Part shown: positions 1-9,159 of the stretch, in pieces
Numbering within the stretch: the stretch's first letter is position 1
Layout of the letters: every line of letters starts with the position of its first letter
NCBI RefSeq assembly: GCF_011174775.1
Contig: NZ_JAANHS010000001.1
Span: forward strand, 124,001-188,000
Length of the DNA stretch: 64,000 nt
Reading direction: 5' to 3'
Source: Rhodobacter calidifons
GTDB taxonomy: Bacteria > Pseudomonadota > Alphaproteobacteria > Rhodobacterales > Rhodobacteraceae
Position numbers and translations under genes: made by a program
The notes under the pieces: model-generated
The model's database searches: none
Seen by the model: only the letters and a program-made list of their open reading frames with translations
Told to the model about the DNA's origin: nothing

Positions 1-78
1 GGCGGGGCGCTGTTGCGCTGGCCGCTCCTCGTCACCGCCATGACCTGGTATGCGATGCGCGACCGGCTGGGTCTCTAG
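1..78 (+). CDS. C-terminal end of an unidentified protein (partial)
   Basis: The first 78 bases read in one open frame to a TAG stop, giving the last 25 residues of a protein that starts outside the window. The tail ends MRDRLGL and is preceded by a short hydrophobic stretch (LLRWPLLVTAMTW), which could be a membrane segment. A repeat element begins six bases after the stop, and dnaG follows on the same strand. The fragment is too short to name a family. That it is a real gene end is an inference from the open frame, codon bias and the repeat placed straight after the stop. Confidence 0.4.
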   Translation, partial: GGALLRWPLLVTAMTWYAMRDRLGL

Positions 79-83
79 GGTTC

Positions 84-140
84 TTCATCTGTCCGAAAAT
101 ATCCCGGGGGTCCGGGGGCTGGCCCCCGGGGGCTGCACCC
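84..140 (+). repeat. Dispersed intergenic element, family A copy 1
   Basis: The element opens with TTCATCTGTCC, then AAATATCCC, and ends in a GC-rich hairpin (112-129) with arms CCGGGGGC and GCCCCCGG around a two-base loop. Related copies lie at 8317-8364, 42822-42853, 47671-47717 and 60062-60088. It sits between the 3' end of the preceding gene and dnaG, where the hairpin could stop or slow transcription. No run of T follows it, so a classic intrinsic terminator is not shown. Confidence 0.75.
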
Positions 141-167
141 GGCGCGCGATCTGATATAAGCAGAGCC

Positions 168-2099
168 ATGCCCCTGCCGAACGGATTCCTCGACGAACTG
201 CGCACCCGGGTCACCCTGTCCTCCATCGTGGGCAGGAAAGTCACCTGGGACATGCGCAAGTCGAACCTGGCCAAGGGCGATTTCTGGGCCCCCTGCCCCT
301 TCCATCAGGAAAAGACCGCCAGCTTCCACGTCGATGACCGCAAGGGGTTCTACTACTGCTTCGGCTGCCATGCGAAGGGCGATGCCGTCACCTTCGTGAA
401 AGAGTCCGAAAACCTCGGCTTCATGGAGGCGGTGGAAATCCTCGCCCGCGAGGCCGGGATGCAGATCCCCGCCCGCGACCCGGGGGCCGCCGAACGCGCC
501 GACCGCCGCACGCTTCTGCAACAGGTGATGGACGAGGCGGTGAAGTTCTACCGCCTGCAACTGAAGACCGCCGCCGGGGCCGACGCGCGCAGTTACCTCG
601 CGCAGAAGCGCCGCCTGACCGAAGCAGCCTGGGACCGCTGGGACATCGGCTGGGCGCCGAACAACCGCCACGCCCTGAAGGACGCCCTCGCGGCCAAGGG
701 AATCGCGCCGGACCTCATGGTGGCCTCCGGCCTTGTCGCCAGGGCCGACGACGGCAGCCTGTACGACCGCTTCCGCGGGCGCATCATCTTTCCGATCAAG
801 GATACCCGAGGCCGCCCGATCAGCCTTGGCGGGCGCGCGCTCGACCCCAATGCCCCGGCGAAATACCTCAACGGCCCGGAAACGGACCTGTTCGACAAGG
901 GCCGCACCCTCTTCAACCACGCCCCCGCGCGCGAGGCGGCGGGCAAGGGCAAGCCCCTGATCGTCGCCGAAGGCTACATGGACGTGATCGCCCTGTCCGA
1001 GGCCGGATTCACCGCCGCCGTCGCCCCCCTCGGCACCGCGATCACCGAGGATCAACTGCGGATGATCTGGAAGATCAGTGACGAGCCGATCATGGCGCTG
1101 GACGGCGACAAGGCCGGGATCGCGGCGGCCCAACGGGTCATCGACCTCGCCCTGCCGCTCCTCGAGGCCGGAAAGGCGCTGCGCATCGCCATCCTGCCGG
1201 GGGGCATGGACCCCGACGACCTTCTGAAGGCGCAAGGCGCGCCCGCGATGCAGGCGGTGCTCGACCAGGCGAAGCCGATGGTGCAGCTTCTCTGGCAGCG
1301 CGAGACCGAGGGCCGCGTCTTCGACAGCCCCGAACGTCGCGCCGCGCTGGACAAGGTGCTGCGCGGCCACCTCGCACGCATCACCGACCCCTCGATCCGC
1401 AGCCACTATGCCGACGAGATAAAGCGCCTGCGGCTGGACCTGTTCGGCACGGCGCAGTATCGACCCTTCCAGCCCGGCCCGTTCCGTCCCGGTCGCGGCC
1501 GATTTGCGCCCCCGGGCGGCGCGCTTGCCTCCACCCGTTCCTCGCTTCTGGCCCAGGCGCAAGGCCCCGTCGAAGAAGCCCTGCGCGAGGCGGTGATCCT
1601 GGCCACGCTGATCCTGCACCCCGCGCTGATCCACCGCTTCGAAAGCGCGCTTGAACGGCTGGACCTGACCGGCGAGGACCACGAGATGCTGCGCCAGATG
1701 ATCCTTGCGGGCGCCGACATGCCGGACCTGCGTGCGAAGATCGCCCAATCCGCGCCTGCGGCCCTTGACGCACTCCTCTCGCGTCCCCATGTCGCCATCG
1801 CACCCCCGGTCCGCAACACCCAGGACGACGAGCTTGCAGCGCTCTGCCTTGCCGAGGAACTGGCCAAACTGGAAGCCCGCCGGGGCGCACGCCGCGAGAT
1901 CGAAGATGCGATGGAGGATATGGACGGCCTGCCCGACGAAGGCCTGACCTGGCGGCTTTCCCAGGCCGCCGAAGCCCGCCATCGGTCGGAAAAAGGCGGC
2001 ATCACCGACAGTTCGGACCTCGGCGAAGACCGCACCGCCCTGTCAAGACATCTGCAATCCCTGATCGATAGCCAGGTCTGGGTCAAGAAAAACCGCTGA
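168..2099 (+). CDS. dnaG: DNA primase DnaG
   Basis: Primase lays down RNA primers for replication at the fork, working with the DnaB helicase. The 643-residue protein has the N-terminal CHC2 zinc ribbon (C43, H46, C64, C67), then the primase core and a Toprim segment with the EGYMDV motif near residue 270 and the acidic LDGD near 310, and a C-terminal helicase-binding region. The length suits the alphaproteobacterial family. It is followed 76 bases later by rpoD on the same strand, the common dnaG-rpoD macromolecular-synthesis order. The start was taken at the only sensible ATG, immediately before the conserved N-terminal region. Confidence 0.97.
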   Translation: MPLPNGFLDELRTRVTLSSIVGRKVTWDMRKSNLAKGDFWAPCPFHQEKTASFHVDDRKGFYYCFGCHAKGDAVTFVKESENLGFMEAVEILAREAGMQIPARDPGAAERADRRTLLQQVMDEAVKFYRLQLKTAAGADARSYLAQKRRLTEAAWDRWDIGWAPNNRHALKDALAAKGIAPDLMVASGLVARADDGSLYDRFRGRIIFPIKDTRGRPISLGGRALDPNAPAKYLNGPETDLFDKGRTLFNHAPAREAAGKGKPLIVAEGYMDVIALSEAGFTAAVAPLGTAITEDQLRMIWKISDEPIMALDGDKAGIAAAQRVIDLALPLLEAGKALRIAILPGGMDPDDLLKAQGAPAMQAVLDQAKPMVQLLWQRETEGRVFDSPERRAALDKVLRGHLARITDPSIRSHYADEIKRLRLDLFGTAQYRPFQPGPFRPGRGRFAPPGGALASTRSSLLAQAQGPVEEALREAVILATLILHPALIHRFESALERLDLTGEDHEMLRQMILAGADMPDLRAKIAQSAPAALDALLSRPHVAIAPPVRNTQDDELAALCLAEELAKLEARRGARREIEDAMEDMDGLPDEGLTWRLSQAAEARHRSEKGGITDSSDLGEDRTALSRHLQSLIDSQVWVKKNR

Positions 2100-2175
2100 T
2101 TCGGCCTTTCCCCCGGTCTGATTCGCGTTATTGATTCGACCAGCCTTGCACCGATTCGCCCCCGATGGAGACCCC

Positions 2176-4170
<1,995 letters not shown>

Positions 4171-4182
4171 GGGCCTGCGAAT

Positions 4183-4392
4183 ATGCCAAGTTTCGAGAAG
4201 ACTTCGAAGCGGATCGCCGATCCAACGTCTCGCGCGCTTGACGAGCCGCAAGGCTCCAGCACGAAAGCCAAGGCGCGCGCAGCTTCTGCGCTGACGCAAA
4301 AGCCCGCAAAGGTCAGTCTGGGGTCCGAGCGGGTCATCAGGGCCATATCGCGTAAGCATCACGACGCGTTGAAGCGCCTTGTGAACCGGTGA
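4183..4392 (+). CDS. Putative antitoxin partner of the Doc-like toxin
   Basis: A 69-residue basic protein starts 12 bases after the rpoD stop, and its stop overlaps the start of the Doc-like gene (GTGA overlap). Size, position and tight coupling fit the antitoxin of a Phd-Doc type pair. The N-terminal half is polar and rich in Ser, Ala and Lys, as expected for a disordered region. The C-terminal third (SERVIRAISRKHHDALKRLV) looks helical and would be the candidate toxin-contacting part. I do not recognise a Phd DNA-binding fold. The role rests on context, not on homology. Confidence 0.6.
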   Translation: MPSFEKTSKRIADPTSRALDEPQGSSTKAKARAASALTQKPAKVSLGSERVIRAISRKHHDALKRLVNR

Positions 4393-4772
4393 GCCATTAC
4401 CGTGTGACGCTTGCCGATGTGTTGGCGGCGCATGATGAAGCCCTGACCTACGGTGGCCGGGGCGGCATTGTCAGTCTGGATGCAATCCAGTCGGCAATCG
4501 GCAGGCCATATTCAGGTTACCACCGTCCGATTCATCGCAAGGCCGCGGCCCTCCTGCACGCTCTGGTTCAGAACCACGGTTTCGTCGATGGCAACAAGCG
4601 CTCGGCGCTGATCGTCACGCTCTTGATGGTGGAACGCAGCGGATACGAAATTCGATTGGCTGAAGAAGAATGGATCGACGATATCGTGGTGTCAGTTGCC
4701 GAAGGTGCGACCGATTTAGACGCTCTCGCGCAATGGTTCAAGCTGCGTCTGGTCAAGTCTGACAATCGCTGA
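4389..4772 (+). CDS. doc: Doc-type Fic-fold toxin (death on curing)
   Basis: The 127-residue protein has the Fic/Doc core motif HGFVDGNKR at residues 63-71. Doc toxins carry Lys where AMP-transferring Fic enzymes carry the second Gly of HPFxxGNGR, and this protein has Lys70. By family knowledge such proteins phosphorylate elongation factor Tu and stop translation. The gene starts with GTG inside the stop of the upstream 69-residue protein, a classic toxin-antitoxin arrangement. Composition is less GC-rich than the flanking housekeeping genes, suggesting acquisition. Substrate and activity are inferred from the motif. Confidence 0.85.
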   Translation: MSHYRVTLADVLAAHDEALTYGGRGGIVSLDAIQSAIGRPYSGYHRPIHRKAAALLHALVQNHGFVDGNKRSALIVTLLMVERSGYEIRLAEEEWIDDIVVSVAEGATDLDALAQWFKLRLVKSDNR

Positions 4773-4788
4773 TCCGCCCTTCCCCACC

Positions 4789-5154
4789 TTGCGCCCCCTG
4801 CCCCATCACCGCACACTCCGCCCGGACCGGAGGCCCGAACTCACCCTCTCCCAACCCCTCGAAACCCTGGCCTTCACCCCCTGGCCCGGCATCGGCAACG
4901 ACATCTGGGAAACCGTCGCCTTCCCGAACGAAGGCTACAGCTACGAGGTCTGGACCAGCGTCACCCGCGACCCGGAGGCGACCGGCGGCCTGCGCGGCGG
5001 AGTCACCGTGCGGCAAGGCGAAGCCATCATCGCCCGGCTGACCTGCGACCCCGACACGCCCAGCCAGTCGCTGGACGTGATCTACGACCTCAAGGAGTCC
5101 ATCGGCCAGTGCTGGGATTTCACCAGCCGGTCCTGGCAGACCAGCTGCGGCTAG
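4789..5154 (+). CDS. Small hypothetical protein, possibly missing its signal peptide
   Basis: This 121-residue frame begins at a TTG 16 bases after the toxin stop. Residues from about 17 on (ELTLSQPLETLAFTPWPGIG) look like a compact beta-rich domain with three Cys residues (in LTCDP, GQCWDF and TSCG), a pattern typical of exported proteins. The first 16 residues are Arg, Pro and His-rich and are not a signal peptide. No ATG or GTG start lies upstream in frame before the toxin gene. The 5' end may have been lost when the toxin pair arrived. Function is unknown. It converges on phnM. Confidence 0.55.
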   Translation: MRPLPHHRTLRPDRRPELTLSQPLETLAFTPWPGIGNDIWETVAFPNEGYSYEVWTSVTRDPEATGGLRGGVTVRQGEAIIARLTCDPDTPSQSLDVIYDLKESIGQCWDFTSRSWQTSCG

Positions 5155-5183
5155 AGAGGCCGGAGGCCACGGGCCCCGCGCGA

Positions 5184-6329
5184 TCAGCCGACCCGGTTGC
5201 CCTGCACCCAGACGCCGCGAATGGCGCCCGCCTGACCGATCCTCGCCACCCGCACGATGTCGGCCCGGTGGCCCTCGACAAGCGCCCCGCGGTCGTCAAG
5301 GCCCACCGCCCGGGCCGGCGCGGCGGTGACCGTGGCAATCCCCCGCGCCACGTCGCCCCAGAGGTCCCCCAGCATCAGCGCCGCCGACAGCAGCGACGAG
5401 GGCACATAGTCCGACGACACGATGTCCAGAAGATCAGCCTCGGCCAGGTCCTGCGCCGCGACATTGCCGGAATGGCTGCCGCCGCGGATCAGGTTCGGCG
5501 CCCCCATCATCACCTTGATGCCATGCGCCTGGCAGGCCTCGGCCGCCTCGACGGTGGTCGGGAACTCGGCGAAATGCGCGCCATGCGCGGCGGATTGCAC
5601 CACATGGTCCGGCTCGGTGTCGTCGTGGCTGGCCAGCACCGCACCATAGCGGCGGGCAGCGGCGACGGCGGCGGCCTCGTGCGCCGCCCCCAGCCGCGCC
5701 CGCAGCGCCTTCTGCGCGGCGACATGCGCCTCCCAGTCGGCCTCGGAAATTCCGTATTTGCCGACATAGTAGTCCTTCAGCTTCGAGACATCGCGGAACT
5801 GCCGCGCGCCCGGCGTGTGGTCCATCAGACTGACGATGCCGATCCGGTCCTCGGGGCCGAACTTGTCCAGCTCCTCGATCAGGGTTTCGGAACAGACCTC
5901 GGCCCGCAGGTGCAGGAAATGGCTGATCTTCAGGGCGCCACCCGCGCGCAGGCCCAGGATCTCGTCGGCCAGCGCCCGGGCATATTCGCCATAGTTCATC
6001 CTGGTGTTCGACACGACCGACCCCACCCGCAGCGCGTCGAAGACCGTGGTGATGCCGACGCTGGCCAGCTCGGCGTCATGCGCGATGATCGCGGCGGCAT
6101 GCGGCCAGTCCACCTTGGGACGCGGCTGGATATGGCGTTCCAGGTTGTCGGTGTGGAGCTCGATCAGCCCCGGCATCACCAGGTCGCCGCCGCAGTCCAC
6201 CGCGCCGTGGGGCACGCCCGTACCCTCGGCAATGTCCTGGATGCGGCCATCGACAACGCGCAACTGCCCGCGCAGGGTTTCGGTCGGCAGCACCAGGGTC
6301 GCGTTGGCCAGGATCGTCTCGGTCGTCAT
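5184..6329 (-). CDS. phnM: PhnM, ribose-1-methylphosphonate-5-triphosphate diphosphatase
   Basis: PhnM is an amidohydrolase-fold enzyme of the C-P lyase pathway. It removes pyrophosphate from the triphosphate ribose-alkylphosphonate intermediate to give the substrate of PhnJ. The 381-residue protein carries the metal-binding HTDNLERH motif at residues 59-66 and a conserved HDD segment in the middle. It is transcribed away from the DUF1045 gene, and the 94-base gap between them carries a Pho-box-like repeat. It is separated from the main phnG-N operon by that gene, an arrangement seen in other alphaproteobacteria. Confidence 0.94.
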   Translation of the reverse strand: MTTETILANATLVLPTETLRGQLRVVDGRIQDIAEGTGVPHGAVDCGGDLVMPGLIELHTDNLERHIQPRPKVDWPHAAAIIAHDAELASVGITTVFDALRVGSVVSNTRMNYGEYARALADEILGLRAGGALKISHFLHLRAEVCSETLIEELDKFGPEDRIGIVSLMDHTPGARQFRDVSKLKDYYVGKYGISEADWEAHVAAQKALRARLGAAHEAAAVAAARRYGAVLASHDDTEPDHVVQSAAHGAHFAEFPTTVEAAEACQAHGIKVMMGAPNLIRGGSHSGNVAAQDLAEADLLDIVSSDYVPSSLLSAALMLGDLWGDVARGIATVTAAPARAVGLDDRGALVEGHRADIVRVARIGQAGAIRGVWVQGNRVG

Positions 6330-6372
6330 GTCATGCTCTCTTGTCTTGCGGTCCGTCTGCGGCTGGCGTCTG

Positions 6373-6390
6373 CTGACACAGATCCGTCAC
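6373..6390 (+). promoter_or_regulatory. Candidate PhoB box between phnM and the DUF1045 gene
   Basis: Two 7-mers, CTGACAC (6373-6379) and CCGTCAC (6384-6390), start exactly 11 bases apart, matching the Pho-box pattern of CTGTCAT-like heptamers with four-base spacers. The site lies in the short gap between two divergently transcribed phosphonate genes and could serve both. Binding is inferred from the pattern and from the known PhoB control of phn genes. Confidence 0.7.
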
Positions 6391-6423
6391 GCGCAAGTGA
6401 CAATCGCCCGCTAGGCCCCGCCC

Positions 6424-7104
6424 ATGGACCAGATGAAACGCTTCGCCGTCTACTATGCTCCGCGCCCCGGCGCCCTCGCCGATCGCGCGAATGAATGGCT
6501 CGGCCGCGATCCGGCCACCGGCCGGACGCTGACCCAGCCCGATCTGCCGGGCCTGCCCGCAACCGCCACGTTCACCGCCGACCCGCGCCGCTACGGATTT
6601 CACGGCACGATCCGCGCGCCCTTCCGGCTGGCCGAAGGCGTGACGCCCCAGGCCGCCGCCGCCCATGTCGCCGCACTGGCCGCGCGTCTGGCGCCCGTCA
6701 CCTGCGAAGGCCTGCGGCTGGAGAACCTGCACGGCTTCCTCGCCCTGACCCCCGAGGGCTGCGAGGCGGCCCTTCTCGACCTTGGCGCTGCGGTGGTCGA
6801 GGGCACGAACGCCCTCCGCGCCCCCCTGACCGCGGCCGAGATCGCCCGCCGCCGCCCCGAAACCCTCACGCCCCGCCAGCGCGACCTGCTGCACCTTTGG
6901 GGCTATCCCTATGTGATGGAGGAATTCCGCTTCCACCTCACGCTGACCGACCGGCTGGCCGATCCCGCCCCGGTGATGGCGGCGCTTGCCGCGCATTTCG
7001 CCGACGCCCTGCCCCGGCCCTTCCAGATTCAGGACCTGTGCCTTTTCGGCGAGGATGCGGACGGCCACTTCCATCTTCTCCACCGCTATGCCCTGACCGG
7101 CTGA
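6424..7104 (+). CDS. DUF1045 / 2H-phosphoesterase-like phosphonate metabolism protein
   Basis: The 226-residue protein matches the phosphonate-operon DUF1045 family. It has two short histidine motifs about 100 residues apart, FHGTIR near residue 60 and FHLTLT near residue 173, the layout of 2H phosphoesterases, which act on 2',3'-cyclic or related phosphodiesters. In C-P lyase clusters such a protein may process cyclic ribose phosphates left by PhnJ/PhnP chemistry. No phnP-like gene is visible in this window, so it may fill that step. It converges on phnN with a 19-base overlap. The reaction is inference. Confidence 0.85.
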   Translation: MDQMKRFAVYYAPRPGALADRANEWLGRDPATGRTLTQPDLPGLPATATFTADPRRYGFHGTIRAPFRLAEGVTPQAAAAHVAALAARLAPVTCEGLRLENLHGFLALTPEGCEAALLDLGAAVVEGTNALRAPLTAAEIARRRPETLTPRQRDLLHLWGYPYVMEEFRFHLTLTDRLADPAPVMAALAAHFADALPRPFQIQDLCLFGEDADGHFHLLHRYALTG

Positions 7105-7625
7105 AGCGCGGCCAGAAGCCGCGCGGTGCCGATCTCGGGACTGGCATCGTTCACCACCGTCTGGAAGGCGATCCCCGGCGGCATCTCGAAGGCGGCCCGG
7201 GACAGCCTTGCGCGGATGTCCTCGGCGCTTTCGCGGCCCCGCGCGGACAGGCGGGCCGCCAGAACGATGTCGGGTGCCGTCACCAGGATCACCCGCAGGC
7301 CCGGAAAGACCCGGACGGCCTCGGGCAGCGCGGCGCGGCTGCCGTTGAAGATCACCGCGACCGGACCTTCGACCTCTGCCCTCGGGATACCGTAGGACAG
7401 GCCATGCGCCTCCCAGGTCAGCGCAAAGGCGCCCCGGTCGCGGCGGCGGGCGAACTCGTCCTCGGTGACGCCCTCGAACTCCTCGCCCCCGGCCTCGGAG
7501 GGCCGGGTGATGACCCGGCGCACCAGCCGCAGGTCGGGCCGCGCGGCCAGCGCACCGCGAAGCAGCGTGTCCTTGCCCGCCCCCGAGGGCCCGACCACGG
7601 CAAAGATGGCCGGCACCAGGCTCAT
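7086..7625 (-). CDS. phnN: PhnN, ribose 1,5-bisphosphokinase
   Basis: PhnN phosphorylates ribose 1,5-bisphosphate to PRPP, the salvage step after C-P bond cleavage. The 179-residue guanylate-kinase-like protein has a P-loop GPSGAGKDT at residues 12-20. Its ATG overlaps the phnL stop (ATGA), which fixes the start; longer upstream reading in the same frame is phnL shadow. It is the last gene of the phnGHIJKLN run and overlaps the end of the DUF1045 gene on the opposite strand. Confidence 0.93.
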   Translation of the reverse strand: MSLVPAIFAVVGPSGAGKDTLLRGALAARPDLRLVRRVITRPSEAGGEEFEGVTEDEFARRRDRGAFALTWEAHGLSYGIPRAEVEGPVAVIFNGSRAALPEAVRVFPGLRVILVTAPDIVLAARLSARGRESAEDIRARLSRAAFEMPPGIAFQTVVNDASPEIGTARLLAALQPVRA

Positions 7626-8305
7626 GCCGCGACGCTGGGCGTGAAGCCGGTGACGTCCACCAGCCGGTCGCAGACGCGCGCCCGGGCGGCCTCGTCGTGG
7701 AAGATCCCCAGGATCGCCGCGCCGCGCGCCTTGGCTTCCTCGATCAGGCCCAGCACCACCTCGCGGTTGGCGGCATCCAGGCTGGCGGTCGGTTCGTCCA
7801 GCAGAAGCGCCGGATAGGCATGGGCAAAGCCCCGCGCGATGTTGACCCGCTGCTGCTCGCCGCCCGAGAAGGTGGTGGGCGACAAGGGCCAGAGCCGTTC
7901 GGGGATGTTCAGCCGGGACAAGAGCGCCGCGGCCCGGTTCCGCGCCTCGGCGGCCGGGATGCCAAGGGCCAAGAGCGGCTCTGCCACCACATCCAGCGTC
8001 GGCACGCGGGGGACGACGCGCAGGAACTGGCTGACATAGCCCAGCGTTTCGCGGCGCAGCCGGATGATCTCGCGCGGAGAGGCCCTTGCCACATCGACCC
8101 CGGCGACGATCAGGCTGCCCGAGGCCGCCAGGTAATTGCCATAGACCATCCGCATCAGCGTGGACTTGCCCGCCCCGGACCGGCCGACAAGGCCGACACA
8201 TTCCCCGGGCGCCACGGTCAGCGCAGCACCCGCCATCACCGGGATCACCGCGCCGCCCTGGTTGTGCAGGGTAAAGCTCTTGGCCAGATCATGCACCTCG
8301 ATCAT
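7622..8305 (-). CDS. phnL: PhnL, ABC-type ATPase of the C-P lyase complex
   Basis: PhnL is an ABC-fold ATPase that works with the C-P lyase core complex and PhnK rather than with a membrane transporter. The 227-residue protein has Walker [10 protein letters not shown] (41-49), signature FSGGEQQR (146-153) and Walker B LLLDEP (167-172). The start at MIEVHDL was chosen because the longer frame runs into a family A repeat that lies between phnK and phnL. Its stop overlaps the phnN start. Confidence 0.93.
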   Translation of the reverse strand: MIEVHDLAKSFTLHNQGGAVIPVMAGAALTVAPGECVGLVGRSGAGKSTLMRMVYGNYLAASGSLIVAGVDVARASPREIIRLRRETLGYVSQFLRVVPRVPTLDVVAEPLLALGIPAAEARNRAAALLSRLNIPERLWPLSPTTFSGGEQQRVNIARGFAHAYPALLLDEPTASLDAANREVVLGLIEEAKARGAAILGIFHDEAARARVCDRLVDVTGFTPSVAA

Positions 8306-8316
8306 CGGACGTTCCT

Positions 8317-8364
8317 TCATCTGTCCAGAAATATCCCGGGGGGTGCGGGGGGCTGGCCCCCCGC
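8317..8364 (+). repeat. Family A repeat, copy 2, between phnK and phnL
   Basis: TTCATCTGTCC followed by AAATATCCCGG and a hairpin with arms GCGGGGGG (8345-8352) and CCCCCCGC (8357-8364). It occupies most of the 68-base gap between phnK and phnL, the only sizeable gap in the phnG-N run; all other junctions there overlap. The hairpin could lower expression of phnL-phnN relative to phnG-K or protect the upstream message. Confidence 0.75.
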
Positions 8365-8373
8365 CGCGCCATC

Positions 8374-9159
8374 TCACACCTGAAGCACGGACGAGACCAG
8401 AAGCTGCGTATAGCCGTGCTGCGGGTCGTCCAGCACCTGGTCCGTCAGGCCCTGTTCGACCACGCGCCCCGATTTCATCACCATCAGCCGATGCGCCAGC
8501 AGCCGGACCACGGCCAGGTCATGGGTCACGATGATGACCGACAGGCCGAGGTCGCGGACAAGCCCGCGCAACAGGTCCAGAAGCCGCGCCTGCACGCTGA
8601 CGTCCAGCCCGCCGGTGGGTTCGTCCATGAACACCAGCCGCGGCGATGTGACAAGGTTCCGTGCGATCTGCAACCGCTGCTGCATCCCGCCCGAGAACGC
8701 ACTTGGCCGGTCGTCGATCCGGTCCGGCGCGATCTCGACCCGGCCCAGCCAGTCCAGCGCCTTGCCGCGGATCTCGCCATAGTGCCGCGCGCCCACTGCC
8801 ATCAGCCGCTCGCCCACATTGCCGCCGGCGCTGACGCCCATGCGCAACCCGTCGCGCGGGTTCTGGTGGACATAGGCCCAGTCGGTGCGCGACAGGCGCC
8901 GGCGGTCGGTCTCGCTCATCGCCAGCACGTCGCGCCCGTCATAGGTGATCCGGCCCAGGTCGGGGCGCTGATGGCCCGCAAGGCAGGACAGCAGCGTGGA
9001 CTTGCCCGAACCGCTTTCGCCGACGATCCCCAGCACCTCGCCGGGATAGAGGTCGAAGGACACATCCGCACAGCCGATGCGAGGGCCATAGCGTTTCGTC
9101 AGACCCTCGACCCGCAAGAGCGGTTGATCCGTCACGGCCATGCGCTCCATCATCGTCAT
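8374..9159 (-). CDS. phnK: PhnK, ABC-type ATPase of the C-P lyase complex
   Basis: PhnK binds the PhnGHIJ core complex and couples ATP use to C-P lyase function. The 261-residue protein has Walker A GESGSGKST (47-55), signature FSGGMQQR (155-162) and Walker B LVFMDEP (175-181). The ATG at 9159 is supported twice: it overlaps the phnJ stop (ATGA) and has GGAGG seven bases upstream. Its ribosome-binding site therefore lies within the phnJ coding sequence. Confidence 0.94.
   Translation of the reverse strand: MTMMERMAVTDQPLLRVEGLTKRYGPRIGCADVSFDLYPGEVLGIVGESGSGKSTLLSCLAGHQRPDLGRITYDGRDVLAMSETDRRRLSRTDWAYVHQNPRDGLRMGVSAGGNVGERLMAVGARHYGEIRGKALDWLGRVEIAPDRIDDRPSAFSGGMQQRLQIARNLVTSPRLVFMDEPTGGLDVSVQARLLDLLRGLVRDLGLSVIIVTHDLAVVRLLAHRLMVMKSGRVVEQGLTDQVLDDPQHGYTQLLVSSVLQV

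Noticed and set aside
75-1982. Long open frame on the minus strand across dnaG (635 codons)
   Set aside because: It is antisense to a clear primase, its protein is Arg/Gly/Ala-rich without motifs, and long antisense frames are expected at this GC content.
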